From NCBI GenBank assembly GCA_030428695.1, contig JAUIEM010000208.1, forward strand, positions 1 to 17,215: DNA of 17,215 bases, given 5' to 3'. Source of the stretch: a bacterium (GTDB lineage Bacteria > Planctomycetota > J058 > JAJDCP01). Position 1 is the stretch's first letter, and each line of letters opens with the position of its first letter. This document shows, one piece after another, positions 5,565 to 14,412 of the stretch. A model generated the notes under the pieces. It saw nothing but the letters and a program-made list of their open reading frames with translations, did no database searches and was not told the DNA's origin. Both the position numbers and the translations under genes were made by a program.

Positions 5565-8558
5565 ATGCCTGCCAAGAGCCCGCACCCGGTCCCCCTGATC
5601 GACGAGCGCGACCGCGAGCTCGTCCGGGCGGAGCTGCTCGACCTCGTCGAGTCCTATGCCCGCGCCTGGAGCCCCGGGGAGAAGGGCCCCGGCATGGCCT
5701 TCGCCGAGATCGTCGCCTTCCTGAACGGCATCCTGATCGAGCGTCTCAACGCCTTCGCGAAGAAGGCCTTCCTCGGCACCCTCGATCTGGTTGGCCTGGC
5801 GCTGCGCCCGCGCCTCGCCGCCCGGGCGATGCTGAGCTTCACGCCCGTCGCCGGCATCCCCGACGAGGGCAGCTGGATCCCCGCCGGCACGCAGGTAGCG
5901 ACCGAGGAAGAGGACGCGAGCGGCGCCCCGATCGTGTTCGAGACCGCGCGCGACGTGCGCGTCAGCCGCCGCTCCATCGTCGGCGTCTTCAGCCGCTTCG
6001 GGCGCGACTACGCCGACCACTCCGCCGACGCGCGCGACGGCCGCTCCTTCACCCTGTTCGACAACCTCGAGCCGCTGCGCTCGCGGCTGTTGCTCAGCGA
6101 CGAGCGCTTCGCGGTGCTGCTCGGCGAGGCCCAGGTCGACGTCTTCCTCGAGCTGACCGACTGCGACGCGGTCGACGACTTCGCCGAGCGCCTGTTGTGG
6201 AGCTTCTGGGACGGCGAGCAGTGGCTCGACCTGTCCGTGCAGACGCTTCCGACCCTCGACGGCCCCCTCGGCACCCGGGTCGGCTTCCGCATCCAGGGGC
6301 CCCTGCCGGTCGCCGAGGGCCTCGAGTGGCCGCTCCTGACCCTGTGCAACCACTCCGGGCTGTGGCTGCGGGTCGAGCTCGACAAGCCTCTGACCGCCGA
6401 CGAGCAGAAGCTGAGCCACTGCGCCTCGGTGCGGCTGCGGCTCGAGGCTCCGGAGGAGGGCATCCAGCCCGACGCCGGCGCGAGCTTCCATCCCCAGAAC
6501 GGTTACAGCGGCCTGTTCTTCGCCGAAGGCGTCAAGCCCTTCGGCGACGTGCCCGCCTTCGACCACGCCTTCTACCTGACAGCCGAGGAAGCCTTCGGCC
6601 GGGCCGAGGCCCGCGTCCAGATCGACTTCAGCCTGACCGGCTCCGACGAGCGGCCGGCGTCGCTTCCCAGCCCCGACCTGATCCTGAAGTGGGAGTACTA
6701 CGACGGCGAGGAGTGGGCCGAGCTCGGCACCTCGACCCCCTACGGCGTCCACGGGGCGAGCCCCGACCTGTACTTCTACGACTCGACCCAGGGCTTCTAC
6801 TGGAGCGGCACGGTCGGTTTCGAGCGGCCTGCCACCTGGGCCCCGACCAGCGTGCGCGGGCTGCGCGCCCACTGGCTGCGCTGCCGCATCCACTCCGGCG
6901 ACTACGGGAAGCCCGAGGCGCTGGTCATCGGCCCGGACGGCGTCGACTGGCGCTCGAGCCAGCCGGTCGCCCCGCCGCAGATCTCCCGGGTGGTCGTGCG
7001 CTACAGCGGGGCGCTGAGCGACCCCGAGCTGGTGCGCGGGCAGTGCGACTTCGCCTACTTCGAGCCGGCGGAGATCTTGAAGGAGAAGAGCCGCTTCGCC
7101 CTCTTCCCCCGGCCCGAGAGCGAGCCGCCCCTCGCCTGCTTCGGCCTCGACGCCCTGCCGCCGGCCGGCACCTTCAGCATCGACTTCGAGCTCGACGACC
7201 CGCCCCACGGGGCGCCGCGCGCTTCCGGCAGCGCCGCCTGGGAGTACTGGAACGGCCGCCGCTGGGCCGACCTGCGCCCCCTCGACCTGACCTACGGCCT
7301 CAGCCGCTCCGAGGTGCTGAGCTTCAAGACCCCGCCGGACTGGGAGGCCTCCGCCCCCTACGGCGTCGAGGGCCACTGGCTGCGCGCCCGCTTCCCCGGC
7401 AGTGAGGGGCAGAAGATCGCCCGGCCGGTGATCGCCTCGGTGCGGCTGAACAGCGCCCCGGGCCTCGAGGGCACCTCGATCCGCGGCGAGCGGCTCGGAC
7501 GCTCGACCGGCCGCGCGCGGATGGAGTTCCCCTTCTCCAACGGCCCCCTGACCGGCGAGGTCGTGCTCGCGGTCGAAGAGCCGGCGCGCCTGCTCGAGCA
7601 CGAGCGCGCCGCCCTGCGCGCCGTCCACGGCAGCGACGCGGTGTGGGAAGCCGACGGGGTGCAGTGGGCCCGCTGGGTCGAGGTCCCGCACTTCGCCGAC
7701 TCGCGGCCCCGTGACCGGCACTTCGTCGTCGACCGCATCGAGGGCCTGGTCGGCTTCGGCGACGGGCGGCGCGGGCTGATCCCGCACCGCGGCGCCGCGA
7801 TCGTCGCCGAGAGCTACCGGGTCGGAGGGGGCGAGCGGGGGAACCTCGAAGCGGGCGCCCTGAACATCCTGCGCGTCTCGGTGCCCTACGTCGAGAGCGT
7901 GCGGAACGCGGCGCCGGCCCGGGGCGGCGCCGACCTGCAGCCCCTCGACGAGATCCTCGTGCAGGGGCCGGAGCTGCTGCGGAACCGCAACCGCGCGATG
8001 GCGAGCGACGACTACGAGGTGCTGATCGAGCGCACCTTCCCCCAGGTCGCCCGGGCCCTGTGCGTGACCGAAGACCTCGAGGACGGCGTCGTCAAGGTCT
8101 TCCTCGTGCCGGTGCCGGACACCGGCGAGGAGGCTTCCGGCCCGCCGGTTCCCAGCCCCGACCTGCGGGCGGCGGTCGAGACCTACCTGCGCTCGATCTG
8201 CTGCCCCTCGGTCAAGGTCGCCGTCGGCGCGCCGACCTACATCCCGATCTCGATCCGCCTCGCCTTCGTGTCGCGGGCCGGGGGCGCGGCCTCCGAGCGG
8301 CTGAAATCGCGCCTCGAGGGCGAGGTGCGGCGCTTCCTCGACCCCGTGCAGGGGGCCGACGGACGCGGCTGGCCCTGGGGCCGGGGGCTGGCGGCGGCCG
8401 AGCTCAACCAGGTGCTGCGCGGCATCGGCGACGTCGAGCGCCTGACCGACATCGAGCTGGTCGACGAGGGCCGGCGGCGCACGGTCGCGCGGCGGACGCT
8501 CAAGGAGCGCGAGCTGTTCGAGGTCATCTCCGTCCAGGCCCGCGAAGAGCCGCGCTGA
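5565..8558 (+). CDS. Baseplate J-like assembly protein of a contractile injection system
   Basis: This 997-aa protein matches the large 'putative baseplate assembly protein' family of extracellular contractile injection systems, related to phage P2 gpJ and T4 gp6. Such proteins form the wedge ring linking tube, sheath and spike. The N-terminus (about 1-130) has the family's helical start and SFTPVAGIP segment. Three beta domains begin with a W-x-[YF]-[WY]-[DN]-G-x-x-W core (about 212, 376 and 559). The second and third end in HWLR-x-R and the first in LWLRVEL. The J domain starts near 720 with VGFGDGRRGLIP and SYRVGGGERGNL. RNRAMASDDYEVLIERTFPQ (808-827) and DGRGWPWGR (932-940) are typical of the family. 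There is no signal peptide, as expected for cytoplasmic assembly. The ATG has only a weak ribosome site. No other injection-system gene is in the window. The glycosyltransferase starts 1 nt after its stop. Confidence 0.9.
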   Translation: MPAKSPHPVPLIDERDRELVRAELLDLVESYARAWSPGEKGPGMAFAEIVAFLNGILIERLNAFAKKAFLGTLDLVGLALRPRLAARAMLSFTPVAGIPDEGSWIPAGTQVATEEEDASGAPIVFETARDVRVSRRSIVGVFSRFGRDYADHSADARDGRSFTLFDNLEPLRSRLLLSDERFAVLLGEAQVDVFLELTDCDAVDDFAERLLWSFWDGEQWLDLSVQTLPTLDGPLGTRVGFRIQGPLPVAEGLEWPLLTLCNHSGLWLRVELDKPLTADEQKLSHCASVRLRLEAPEEGIQPDAGASFHPQNGYSGLFFAEGVKPFGDVPAFDHAFYLTAEEAFGRAEARVQIDFSLTGSDERPASLPSPDLILKWEYYDGEEWAELGTSTPYGVHGASPDLYFYDSTQGFYWSGTVGFERPATWAPTSVRGLRAHWLRCRIHSGDYGKPEALVIGPDGVDWRSSQPVAPPQISRVVVRYSGALSDPELVRGQCDFAYFEPAEILKEKSRFALFPRPESEPPLACFGLDALPPAGTFSIDFELDDPPHGAPRASGSAAWEYWNGRRWADLRPLDLTYGLSRSEVLSFKTPPDWEASAPYGVEGHWLRARFPGSEGQKIARPVIASVRLNSAPGLEGTSIRGERLGRSTGRARMEFPFSNGPLTGEVVLAVEEPARLLEHERAALRAVHGSDAVWEADGVQWARWVEVPHFADSRPRDRHFVVDRIEGLVGFGDGRRGLIPHRGAAIVAESYRVGGGERGNLEAGALNILRVSVPYVESVRNAAPARGGADLQPLDEILVQGPELLRNRNRAMASDDYEVLIERTFPQVARALCVTEDLEDGVVKVFLVPVPDTGEEASGPPVPSPDLRAAVETYLRSICCPSVKVAVGAPTYIPISIRLAFVSRAGGAASERLKSRLEGEVRRFLDPVQGADGRGWPWGRGLAAAELNQVLRGIGDVERLTDIELVDEGRRRTVARRTLKERELFEVISVQAREEPR

Positions 8559-8559
8559 C

Positions 8560-9537
8560 ATGCGGGTGCTCGTCCAGGTCCCCTGCCACAACGAAGCCGA
8601 GACCCTGCCCCGCGTGCTCGCCGACATCCCCCGGCAGCTCGAGGGCGTCGACGAGGTGCGGGTGCTGGTGATCGACGACGGCTCCTCCGACGGCACCGCC
8701 GAGGTCGCCCGCACCCACGGCGCCGACCACGTGCTGCGCTGGCCCGAGCGGCGGGGGCTGGCCGCCGCCTTCCGCGAGGGGTTGGCCGAGTGCCTGCGGC
8801 TCGGGGCGGACGCGATCGTGCAGACCGACGGCGACCACCAGTACCGCGGCGCGAGCATCCCCGCCCTGCTCGGGCCGGTGCTCGCGGGCGAGGCGGACAT
8901 GTGCGTCGGCATCCGGCCGATCGCGGCGATGCCCTTCTCGCTGGGGAAGCGACTGCTGCAGTACTTCGGCAGCTTCGTCGTGCGGCTGGCCTCGGGGACC
9001 AGGGTGCGCGACGCGGCGAGCGGCTTCCGGGCCTTCTCGCGCCGGGCCGCCCTCGAGCTGACCGTCGTGTCGGGCTTCTCGTACACCCTCGAGACGCTGC
9101 TGCAGGCGCGCAGCAAGGGGCTGGCGGTGGCGCAGGTGGCGATCGAGGTCAACCCGCCGACGCGGCCCTCGCGGCTCGCGCGCTCGAGCCTTTCCTATGT
9201 GTGGAAGTCGGCGGGCACGATCGCGCGGATGGTGCTCCTGTACTCGCCGCTCAAGGTCTTCGGGCTGCTCGGGCTGACCGCGATCGTCGGCGGCGGGGTC
9301 GGCATCGGGCGCTTCCTCATCCACTACCTGCGGGATGGCGGCGCGGGGCTGATCCAGTCGCTGGTGTTGTCCTCGGCGCTGTTCCTGTTCGGCGCCGGGC
9401 TGATCGCCCTCGGCCTGATCGCCGACCTGATCGCGGCGAACCGCAAGCACCTCGAGGAGGTCGTCACGCGGCTGCGCAGGCTCGAGGCCGCGCCGGCGCG
9501 GGACGCCCGGCGCGCCTCGGAGGGCGCCTCCGCCTGA
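8560..9537 (+). CDS. Family 2 glycosyltransferase, dolichol-phosphate-mannose-synthase type, membrane-anchored
   Basis: This 325-aa GT-A enzyme should transfer a sugar from a nucleotide donor, probably onto a polyprenyl-phosphate lipid carrier at the inner face of the membrane. The N-terminus reads VLVQVPCHNEAETLP. Donor-binding residues include DDGSSDGT (39-46), and a DGDHQY motif supplies the metal-binding DxD-type Asp (D90/D92). A further acidic motif, RDAASGFRAFS, lies at about 150-160. Two membrane helices (about 231-254 and 266-292) anchor the C-terminus, followed by a basic tail. This arrangement is common in the DPM1/GtrB-like branch. It starts 1 nt after the baseplate gene, so the two are co-transcribed. 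Glycosylation of an injection-system part or surface polymer is possible but unproven. Confidence 0.9.
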   Translation: MRVLVQVPCHNEAETLPRVLADIPRQLEGVDEVRVLVIDDGSSDGTAEVARTHGADHVLRWPERRGLAAAFREGLAECLRLGADAIVQTDGDHQYRGASIPALLGPVLAGEADMCVGIRPIAAMPFSLGKRLLQYFGSFVVRLASGTRVRDAASGFRAFSRRAALELTVVSGFSYTLETLLQARSKGLAVAQVAIEVNPPTRPSRLARSSLSYVWKSAGTIARMVLLYSPLKVFGLLGLTAIVGGGVGIGRFLIHYLRDGGAGLIQSLVLSSALFLFGAGLIALGLIADLIAANRKHLEEVVTRLRRLEAAPARDARRASEGASA

Positions 9538-9571
9538 GCACGCGGGCCGTGTCGGGCGCGGCAGTACGGCC

Positions 9572-9600
9572 TTGGTTTCGGAGGCCCGACGGGCTATAAT
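9572..9600 (+). promoter_or_regulatory. Promoter of the peptide-importer operon
   Basis: A perfect TATAAT (9595-9600) lies 17 nt after TTGGTT (9572-9577), a weak -35 matching only TTG. The spacer contains a small GCCC-GAC-GGGC inverted repeat (9584-9594). Transcription would start near 9607, leaving a 75-nt leader before the first gene. Confidence 0.65.
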
Positions 9601-9634
9601 CGCGGCCTTCGCTGGAACATCCCACGCCGCGCGC

Positions 9635-9667
9635 CGCGGCGGGTCTCGCGCCGGCGCTCCCGCCGCG
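9635..9667 (+). other. Leader hairpin next to the ribosome site
   Basis: Nine-nucleotide arms CGCGGCGGG (9635-9643) and CCCGCCGCG (9659-9667) pair perfectly. The loop itself contains the palindrome GCGCCGGCGC (9648-9657). The stem ends 3 nt before the AGGAGG ribosome site, so folding could limit ribosome access or protect the mRNA. No known riboswitch is recognised. Confidence 0.5.
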
Positions 9668-9670
9668 TAC

Positions 9671-9676
9671 AGGAGG
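9671..9676 (+). promoter_or_regulatory. Strong Shine-Dalgarno of the substrate-binding protein
   Basis: A perfect AGGAGG lies 5 nt before the ATG at 9682. It is far stronger than the sites of the later genes in the operon, fitting the usual need for excess binding protein over permease. Confidence 0.8.
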
Positions 9677-9681
9677 TCTCG

Positions 9682-11547
9682 ATGAAGTTTCGCACGCGCC
9701 TGGTCGCGCTGACCGCGATCGCCGCGATCGTCGCCCTGGGGCTCGTGTCCTGCGGGGACAGCAGCGGCAGCGACCTGAGCGGGAAGGTGATCAACGCCCC
9801 CCTGCGCGCCCAGATGGGCCAGCTCGACCCGGTGACCATCTCGACGGCGTACGGAAACATGGTCGCCTCCGCGATCTTCGACACGCTCCTGCAGTACTCC
9901 TACCTGTACCGGCCCTACCGCCTCGAGCCGAACCTCGTCACGAAGATGCCGACCTACCACGAGGGCACGAAGACCCTCGAGGACGGCACCGAGGTGCCCG
10001 AGATCTGGTACGAGTTCGAGCTGAAGAAGGGCATCGTCTTCCACGACGACCCGGCCTTCGGCGAAGCGGGCCCGACCGAGGTGAAGACCGACGACGTCCT
10101 GTACTCGATCAAGCGCATGGCCGACGACAGCTGGGTGCCCCAGGGCTGGTGGCTGTACCAGGGCCGCATCGTCGGCTTCGACGACTACAAGGCCGAGCAG
10201 CTCGCGCTGCAACAGCAGGCGACCGACGCGGGCGAGGACTTTTCCTTCGACTACGACAAGGCCGTCCCGGGCCTCGAGAAGCTCGACGACTACCGCTTCC
10301 GCATCCACCTGACCGAGCCCTTCCCGCAGTTCCTCAACATCCTCTGCATGAGCTACACGGCGGTCACCAGCCGCACCGTCGTCGAGCACTACGGCAAGGG
10401 CGTCGGGCAGCACCCGGTCGGGACCGGGCCTTTCCGGGTCACCTCCTTCGAGGAGCTCAAGGTCGTCTGCGAGAAGAACCCGACCTACCGCGAGGAGTAC
10501 TATCCCTCGATCCCCGAAGGCGACTATCCCGGCAAGCAGGCCGACATCGACGCCGGGCGCTACCAGGACGCGGGCAAGCGGCTGCCCCTGGCCGACCACC
10601 TGGTGTTCAAGGTGTTCGAAGAGGACAACCCGATGTGGCTGTTGTTCCTCGACGGCCAGCTCGACTTCTGCCAGGTCCCGGCCGAAGCCTGGGAGCAGGC
10701 CTTCCAGCCGGACAAGACCCTCAAGCCCGACTTCGCCAAGCAGTACGGCGTCAACTCCTACAACCTGCCGCTGCTCGACATGATCTACTACGGCTTCAAC
10801 TACGAGGACGACGTCTGGGGCGGGGACGGCAACGGCAAGCTGCTGCGCCAGGCGGTCGCCGCGGCTCTCGACAACGCCGAGCGCAACGAGCTGTTCTACA
10901 ACGGGCACAACACGCTGTATTCCGGCCCGATCCCGCCCGGTACCTATGAGTTCGAGGACGGGCTCGACGACCTGACCTACGACGCCGACGTCGCCAAGGC
11001 CAAGGAGCTCCTCGCCCAGGCCGGCTACCCGGAAGGCGCAGAGGTGCCCAAGCTGATCTACGAGACCAGCTCCGGCGGAAACAACAAAGAGCAGGCGGAG
11101 TTTTTGCTGCGCTGCCTGAACGCCGCCGATCTGAACTTCGACGTCAACTTCCAGAACTTCCCCGAGCTGAACCGCAAGCTGAAGAACAAGCAGGCCCAGT
11201 TCTTCGGACTGGCCTGGGGCGCCGACTATCCGGACGCCGAGAACTTCCTGCAGCTGTTCTACGGGCCGAACGGGTCGCCGGGCTCGAACAACTTCAACTT
11301 CAAGAACGACCGCTTCGACGAGCTGTACGAGAAGGCCTCGAAGATGACCGAGAGCCCCGAGCGCACCGCGCTGTACCGCGAGATGCGCGACATCGTGCGG
11401 GAGAGCGCGATCTGCCTCGGGCAGATGTCCCGGATCCGCTTCTACGTCATGCAGAACCGCCTGCAGAACTTCAAGCCGGAGGAGGTCTTCTACACCTACT
11501 GGAAGTACCTCGACCTGCCGGACCCGGTCGCCGAGAGCGGCAACTGA
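9682..11547 (+). CDS. Peptide ABC transporter substrate-binding lipoprotein (family 5)
   Basis: This 621-aa lipoprotein belongs to the DppA/OppA (SBP_bac_5) family. It would capture peptides or a similar ligand outside the inner membrane and deliver them to the permeases. The N-terminus is a lipoprotein signal: basic start, hydrophobic helix, then the lipobox LVSC with the lipidated Cys at residue 24, followed by a Ser/Gly/Asp-rich stretch. Family landmarks include the early YGNMVASAIFDTLLQYSY segment, a HPVGTGPFRV motif (244-253) and DGQLDF in the second lobe. It is longer than typical DppA (about 535 aa), with an insertion around residues 265-310. The strong ribosome site fixes the start. 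Its TGA shares one base with the ATG of the next gene. The ligand cannot be read from sequence: peptide is the default and haem or nickel remain possible. Confidence 0.93.
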   Translation: MKFRTRLVALTAIAAIVALGLVSCGDSSGSDLSGKVINAPLRAQMGQLDPVTISTAYGNMVASAIFDTLLQYSYLYRPYRLEPNLVTKMPTYHEGTKTLEDGTEVPEIWYEFELKKGIVFHDDPAFGEAGPTEVKTDDVLYSIKRMADDSWVPQGWWLYQGRIVGFDDYKAEQLALQQQATDAGEDFSFDYDKAVPGLEKLDDYRFRIHLTEPFPQFLNILCMSYTAVTSRTVVEHYGKGVGQHPVGTGPFRVTSFEELKVVCEKNPTYREEYYPSIPEGDYPGKQADIDAGRYQDAGKRLPLADHLVFKVFEEDNPMWLLFLDGQLDFCQVPAEAWEQAFQPDKTLKPDFAKQYGVNSYNLPLLDMIYYGFNYEDDVWGGDGNGKLLRQAVAAALDNAERNELFYNGHNTLYSGPIPPGTYEFEDGLDDLTYDADVAKAKELLAQAGYPEGAEVPKLIYETSSGGNNKEQAEFLLRCLNAADLNFDVNFQNFPELNRKLKNKQAQFFGLAWGADYPDAENFLQLFYGPNGSPGSNNFNFKNDRFDELYEKASKMTESPERTALYREMRDIVRESAICLGQMSRIRFYVMQNRLQNFKPEEVFYTYWKYLDLPDPVAESGN

Positions 11548-12494
11548 TGCTGACCTACGTGATCCGTCGTGCGCTCGAGGGGATCCCCGCGCTGGTCGGG
11601 GTCACCTTGATCACGTTCCTGTTGTTCCGGGTGTTCGCGGGCGACCCGGCGGAGACCTACCTGCCGAAGTACGCGACCGAGGCGCAGATCCAGTCGTTCC
11701 GGGCGGAGTTCGGGCTCGACAAGCCGCTGGTCATGCAGTACGTCGACTACTGGAAGGAGATCGTCACCCTCGACTTCGGCCGCTCGTTCAAGACGCGGCG
11801 TGAGGTCTCCGAGGTGCTCGGTGACAAGATCATCCCGTCGCTGGCGTTGACGATCCCGGCGCTGTTCCTGACGACCCTGATCTCGCTGATCATAGGCATG
11901 GTCTCGGCCTTCGTGCGGGGGCGGTGGCTCGACAAGACGCTCGTGATCACCTCCGTGTTGGGAATGAGCATCAGCTTCCTGGTCTACATCGTCGTCCTGC
12001 AGTATGTATTGGCGTTCAAGCTCGGCTGGTTCCCGGTCAGCTTCCATCTCGCGCCGGACAACGCGGCCTGGTACGAGATGATCCGCTTCTACGCGTTGCC
12101 CGTCGGCATCAGCGTGCTGGTCTCGACCGGCTACAACGTGCGCTTCTACCGCGCGGTGATGCTCGAGGAGACCGGGAAGGACTACATCACGACCGGGATC
12201 GCCAAGGGCCTGAGCAAGACCCGCATCCTGTTCGTGCACATGCTGCGCAACGCGATGATCCCGATCATCACCCGGGTGATGATCAGCCTGCCCTTCCTGA
12301 TCACCGGCTCGCTGCTGCTCGAGCGCTTCTTCGGGATCCCGGGCATGGGCGACCAGCTGCTGACCGCGATCGAGTCCTCCGACTATCCGATGATCAAGGC
12401 GATCACCATCGTGGTGTCGTTCCTGTTCATCGCGACCAACATCCTGACCGACGTGCTCTACGCGTGGGCCGATCCGAGGGTGCAGCTGTCATGA
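11547..12494 (+). CDS. Peptide ABC transporter permease, DppB/OppB type
   Basis: This 315-aa inner-membrane permease forms half of the translocation pore. It begins with the classic short helix and periplasmic segment (YVIRRALEGIPALVGVTLIT, then FRVFAGDPAE). It has about six hydrophobic helices. The cytoplasmic coupling loop (EAA motif) lies at about residues 207-240 and includes DYITTGIAKGLSKTRILF. ERFFGIPGMGDQLLTAI near the C-terminus is diagnostic of the DppB branch. Its ATG shares a base with the preceding TGA, and its stop overlaps the next ATG by 4 nt. The TM count is estimated by eye. Confidence 0.95.
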   Translation: MLTYVIRRALEGIPALVGVTLITFLLFRVFAGDPAETYLPKYATEAQIQSFRAEFGLDKPLVMQYVDYWKEIVTLDFGRSFKTRREVSEVLGDKIIPSLALTIPALFLTTLISLIIGMVSAFVRGRWLDKTLVITSVLGMSISFLVYIVVLQYVLAFKLGWFPVSFHLAPDNAAWYEMIRFYALPVGISVLVSTGYNVRFYRAVMLEETGKDYITTGIAKGLSKTRILFVHMLRNAMIPIITRVMISLPFLITGSLLLERFFGIPGMGDQLLTAIESSDYPMIKAITIVVSFLFIATNILTDVLYAWADPRVQLS

Positions 12495-13366
12495 TCGGAC
12501 GCCTCCTGCGCTCTCGAAGCACCCGCAAGCTGCTGCGCGACCGGCTCGCGATGGCGAGCCTGGTCGTGATCGCGATCTACTCCTGCATCGGCGGCCTGAT
12601 CGCCTTCACCGACTTCTGCTCGGGGTACAACGACGCGATCGCCGAGGACACCGAGGCCTACGCGCCGCCCTCGGGCGACAGCTGGCGTACCTGGCTCGGC
12701 ACCGACCGCCAGAAGCGCAGCATCATGGAGCGGGCCCTGTACTCGATCAAGACCGCCCTGTCGGTCGGCCTGGTCACGGCGATCGTGTCGGTCTTCGTCG
12801 GCACCCTGCTCGGGGCGGCGGCGGGCTACTTCCAGGGCTGGATCGACTCCGGTGTGGTGTGGCTGTTCTCGACCATCCAGTCGATCCCGTACCTGCTGCT
12901 GCTGCTCGGGATCTCCTACGCGGCGAGCAACGCCTTCGCGGACGGCAGCCTGATGCCGATCTACATCGCCTTCTGCTCGACCTACTGGGTCGGGCCCTGC
13001 CGCGTGATCCGCGGCGAGACGATGAAGATCCGCGAGACCGAGTACGTGGAGGCGGCCGAGGCGATCGGCCTGCCGCGGCTCGTCATCCTGGTCAAGCACA
13101 TCGTGCCGAACACCCTGCACCTCTCGTTCATCAACTTCTCGCTGCTGTTCATCGCGGCGATCAAGGCCGAGGTGATCCTGACCTTCCTCGGCCTCGGCGT
13201 GGTCGGGGAGCCGAGCTGGGGGAGCATGATCAACGCGGCCCGCAACCAGCTCGACAAGGCGTACTGGGAGCTCGGGGCGGCGACAGCCTTCATGTTCGTG
13301 CTGGTGCTCGCCTTCAACATCTTCAGCGACGGCCTGCAGGACGCCTTCGACCCGAAGGCGCAGTAG
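12491..13366 (+). CDS. Peptide ABC transporter permease, DppC/OppC type
   Basis: This 291-aa permease is the partner of the DppB-type subunit. The start is the ATG at 12491, overlapping the previous stop (ATGA). The frame is open much further upstream, but that part only shadows the previous gene. The family N-terminus is present: a first membrane helix (about 21-40), then a periplasmic stretch ending WLGTDRQKRSIMERALYSIK, matching the LGTD-x-x-x-R-x pattern of DppC. The EAA coupling loop (residues 184-205) contains EYVEAAEAIGLPR. LTFLGLGV and PSWGSMI are also typical. Eleven nucleotides separate its stop from the first ATPase. Confidence 0.95.
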   Translation: MIGRLLRSRSTRKLLRDRLAMASLVVIAIYSCIGGLIAFTDFCSGYNDAIAEDTEAYAPPSGDSWRTWLGTDRQKRSIMERALYSIKTALSVGLVTAIVSVFVGTLLGAAAGYFQGWIDSGVVWLFSTIQSIPYLLLLLGISYAASNAFADGSLMPIYIAFCSTYWVGPCRVIRGETMKIRETEYVEAAEAIGLPRLVILVKHIVPNTLHLSFINFSLLFIAAIKAEVILTFLGLGVVGEPSWGSMINAARNQLDKAYWELGAATAFMFVLVLAFNIFSDGLQDAFDPKAQ

Positions 13367-13377
13367 GCGGAGGAAGC

Positions 13378-14412
13378 ATGGCGGACAAGACGGACACGCC
13401 CGACAAGCCCGTGCTGACGGTGTCCGGGCTCAGCGTCGGCTTCAAGACCGACCTCGGCAAGGTCGACGTCGTCGACGACGTCAGCTTCGAGCTGTACAAG
13501 GGCGAGACCCTCGGCATCGTCGGCGAGTCGGGCTCCGGGAAGTCGGTGACGGCGAAGACCATCATGCGGCTTCTGCCCTCGCCGCCCTCGTACATCAGCG
13601 CCGGCACGGTCATCCTCGAGCCCGACGGGGAAGGGAAACCCCTCGACCTGGCGAAGGCCAGGGAGCGGGCGCTGCGCACGGTGCGCGGGAACCGCCTGTC
13701 GATGATCTTCCAGGAGCCGATGACCGCGCTCAACCCGGTCTTCACCGTCGGCTTCCAGATCGACGAGGTGCTGCGCCTGCACTGCCCCGAGCTCAGCCGC
13801 AAGGGGCGGCGCGAGAAGGCGATCGAGATGCTCGACAAGGTCGGCATCCCGGCGCCCGAGAAGCGCGTCGACGAGTTCCCCCACCAGCTCTCCGGTGGCA
13901 TGCGCCAGCGGGCGATGATCGCGATGGCGCTGTCGACCAGCCCCGACGTGCTCTTCGCCGACGAGCCGACCACCGCGCTGGACGTGACCATCCAGGCGCA
14001 GATCCTCAACCTGATCAACGACCTGAAGCGCGACTTCGGCATGGCGACCGTGCTGATCACCCACGACCTCGGGGTCGTCGCGGAGGTCTGCGACCGCGTG
14101 CTCGTGATGTACGCCGGGCGCGTCGTCGAGCAGGGCAGCGTGTTCGACATCTTCGACCGGCCCGGCCACCCCTACACGCGGGCGCTGCTCGAGTCGCTGC
14201 CGAAGGCCGGCCGGCACGCGGCCGACCATCAGAGCCGCAAGCTGCCGACCATCGAGGGCCTCGTGCCGAGCCCGAAGGACTTCGGGGTCAGCTGCCGCTT
14301 CTTCGACCGCTGCACGAAGTCCCAGCTCCTGTGCTCGCAGGAGAAGCCGCCGAAGATCGAGCTCGGCGACGGCCGCTGGGCGCTCTGCCAGTTCCCGGAG
14401 GGCAAGGAATGA
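13378..14412 (+). CDS. Peptide ABC transporter ATPase, DppD/OppD type
   Basis: This 344-aa ATP-binding subunit powers import. The ATG at 13378 has GGAGG 4 nt upstream. Walker A is GESGSGKS (49-56), the Q-loop Gln is 112, the ABC signature LSGGMRQR spans 171-178, Walker B VLFADE spans 191-196, and the switch His is 229. The M in SGGMRQR and the [11 protein letters not shown] segment mark the D-type rather than the F-type subunit. The oligopeptide-transporter C-terminal extension holds four cysteines (C306, C312, C319, C337) spaced CX5CX6CX17C. This arrangement has been linked to a 4Fe-4S cluster in related peptide importers. Its stop overlaps the next ATG by 4 nt. Confidence 0.95.
   Translation: MADKTDTPDKPVLTVSGLSVGFKTDLGKVDVVDDVSFELYKGETLGIVGESGSGKSVTAKTIMRLLPSPPSYISAGTVILEPDGEGKPLDLAKARERALRTVRGNRLSMIFQEPMTALNPVFTVGFQIDEVLRLHCPELSRKGRREKAIEMLDKVGIPAPEKRVDEFPHQLSGGMRQRAMIAMALSTSPDVLFADEPTTALDVTIQAQILNLINDLKRDFGMATVLITHDLGVVAEVCDRVLVMYAGRVVEQGSVFDIFDRPGHPYTRALLESLPKAGRHAADHQSRKLPTIEGLVPSPKDFGVSCRFFDRCTKSQLLCSQEKPPKIELGDGRWALCQFPEGKE

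Noticed and set aside
5391..9152. A 1253-codon open frame on the minus strand across the baseplate and glycosyltransferase genes
   Set aside because: It is antisense to two well-supported genes. Its Pro/Ala/Gly/Arg/Val-rich translation has no family motifs and reflects the absence of stops in GC-rich DNA.
5565..9537. A complete contractile injection system
   Set aside because: Only the baseplate-J-like protein is present. No sheath, tube, spike, ATPase or toxin gene was found on either strand.
9545..9577. Possible intrinsic terminator after the glycosyltransferase (GGCCGT/ACGGCC, then TTGGTTT)
   Set aside because: The stem is only 6 bp with a 15-nt loop, and the T-rich part coincides with the proposed -35 box. 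Too weak to call.
8524..10908. A 794-codon minus-strand open frame across the glycosyltransferase and binding-protein genes
   Set aside because: It covers two clear plus-strand genes and an evident promoter region, and its composition is that of an antisense shadow.
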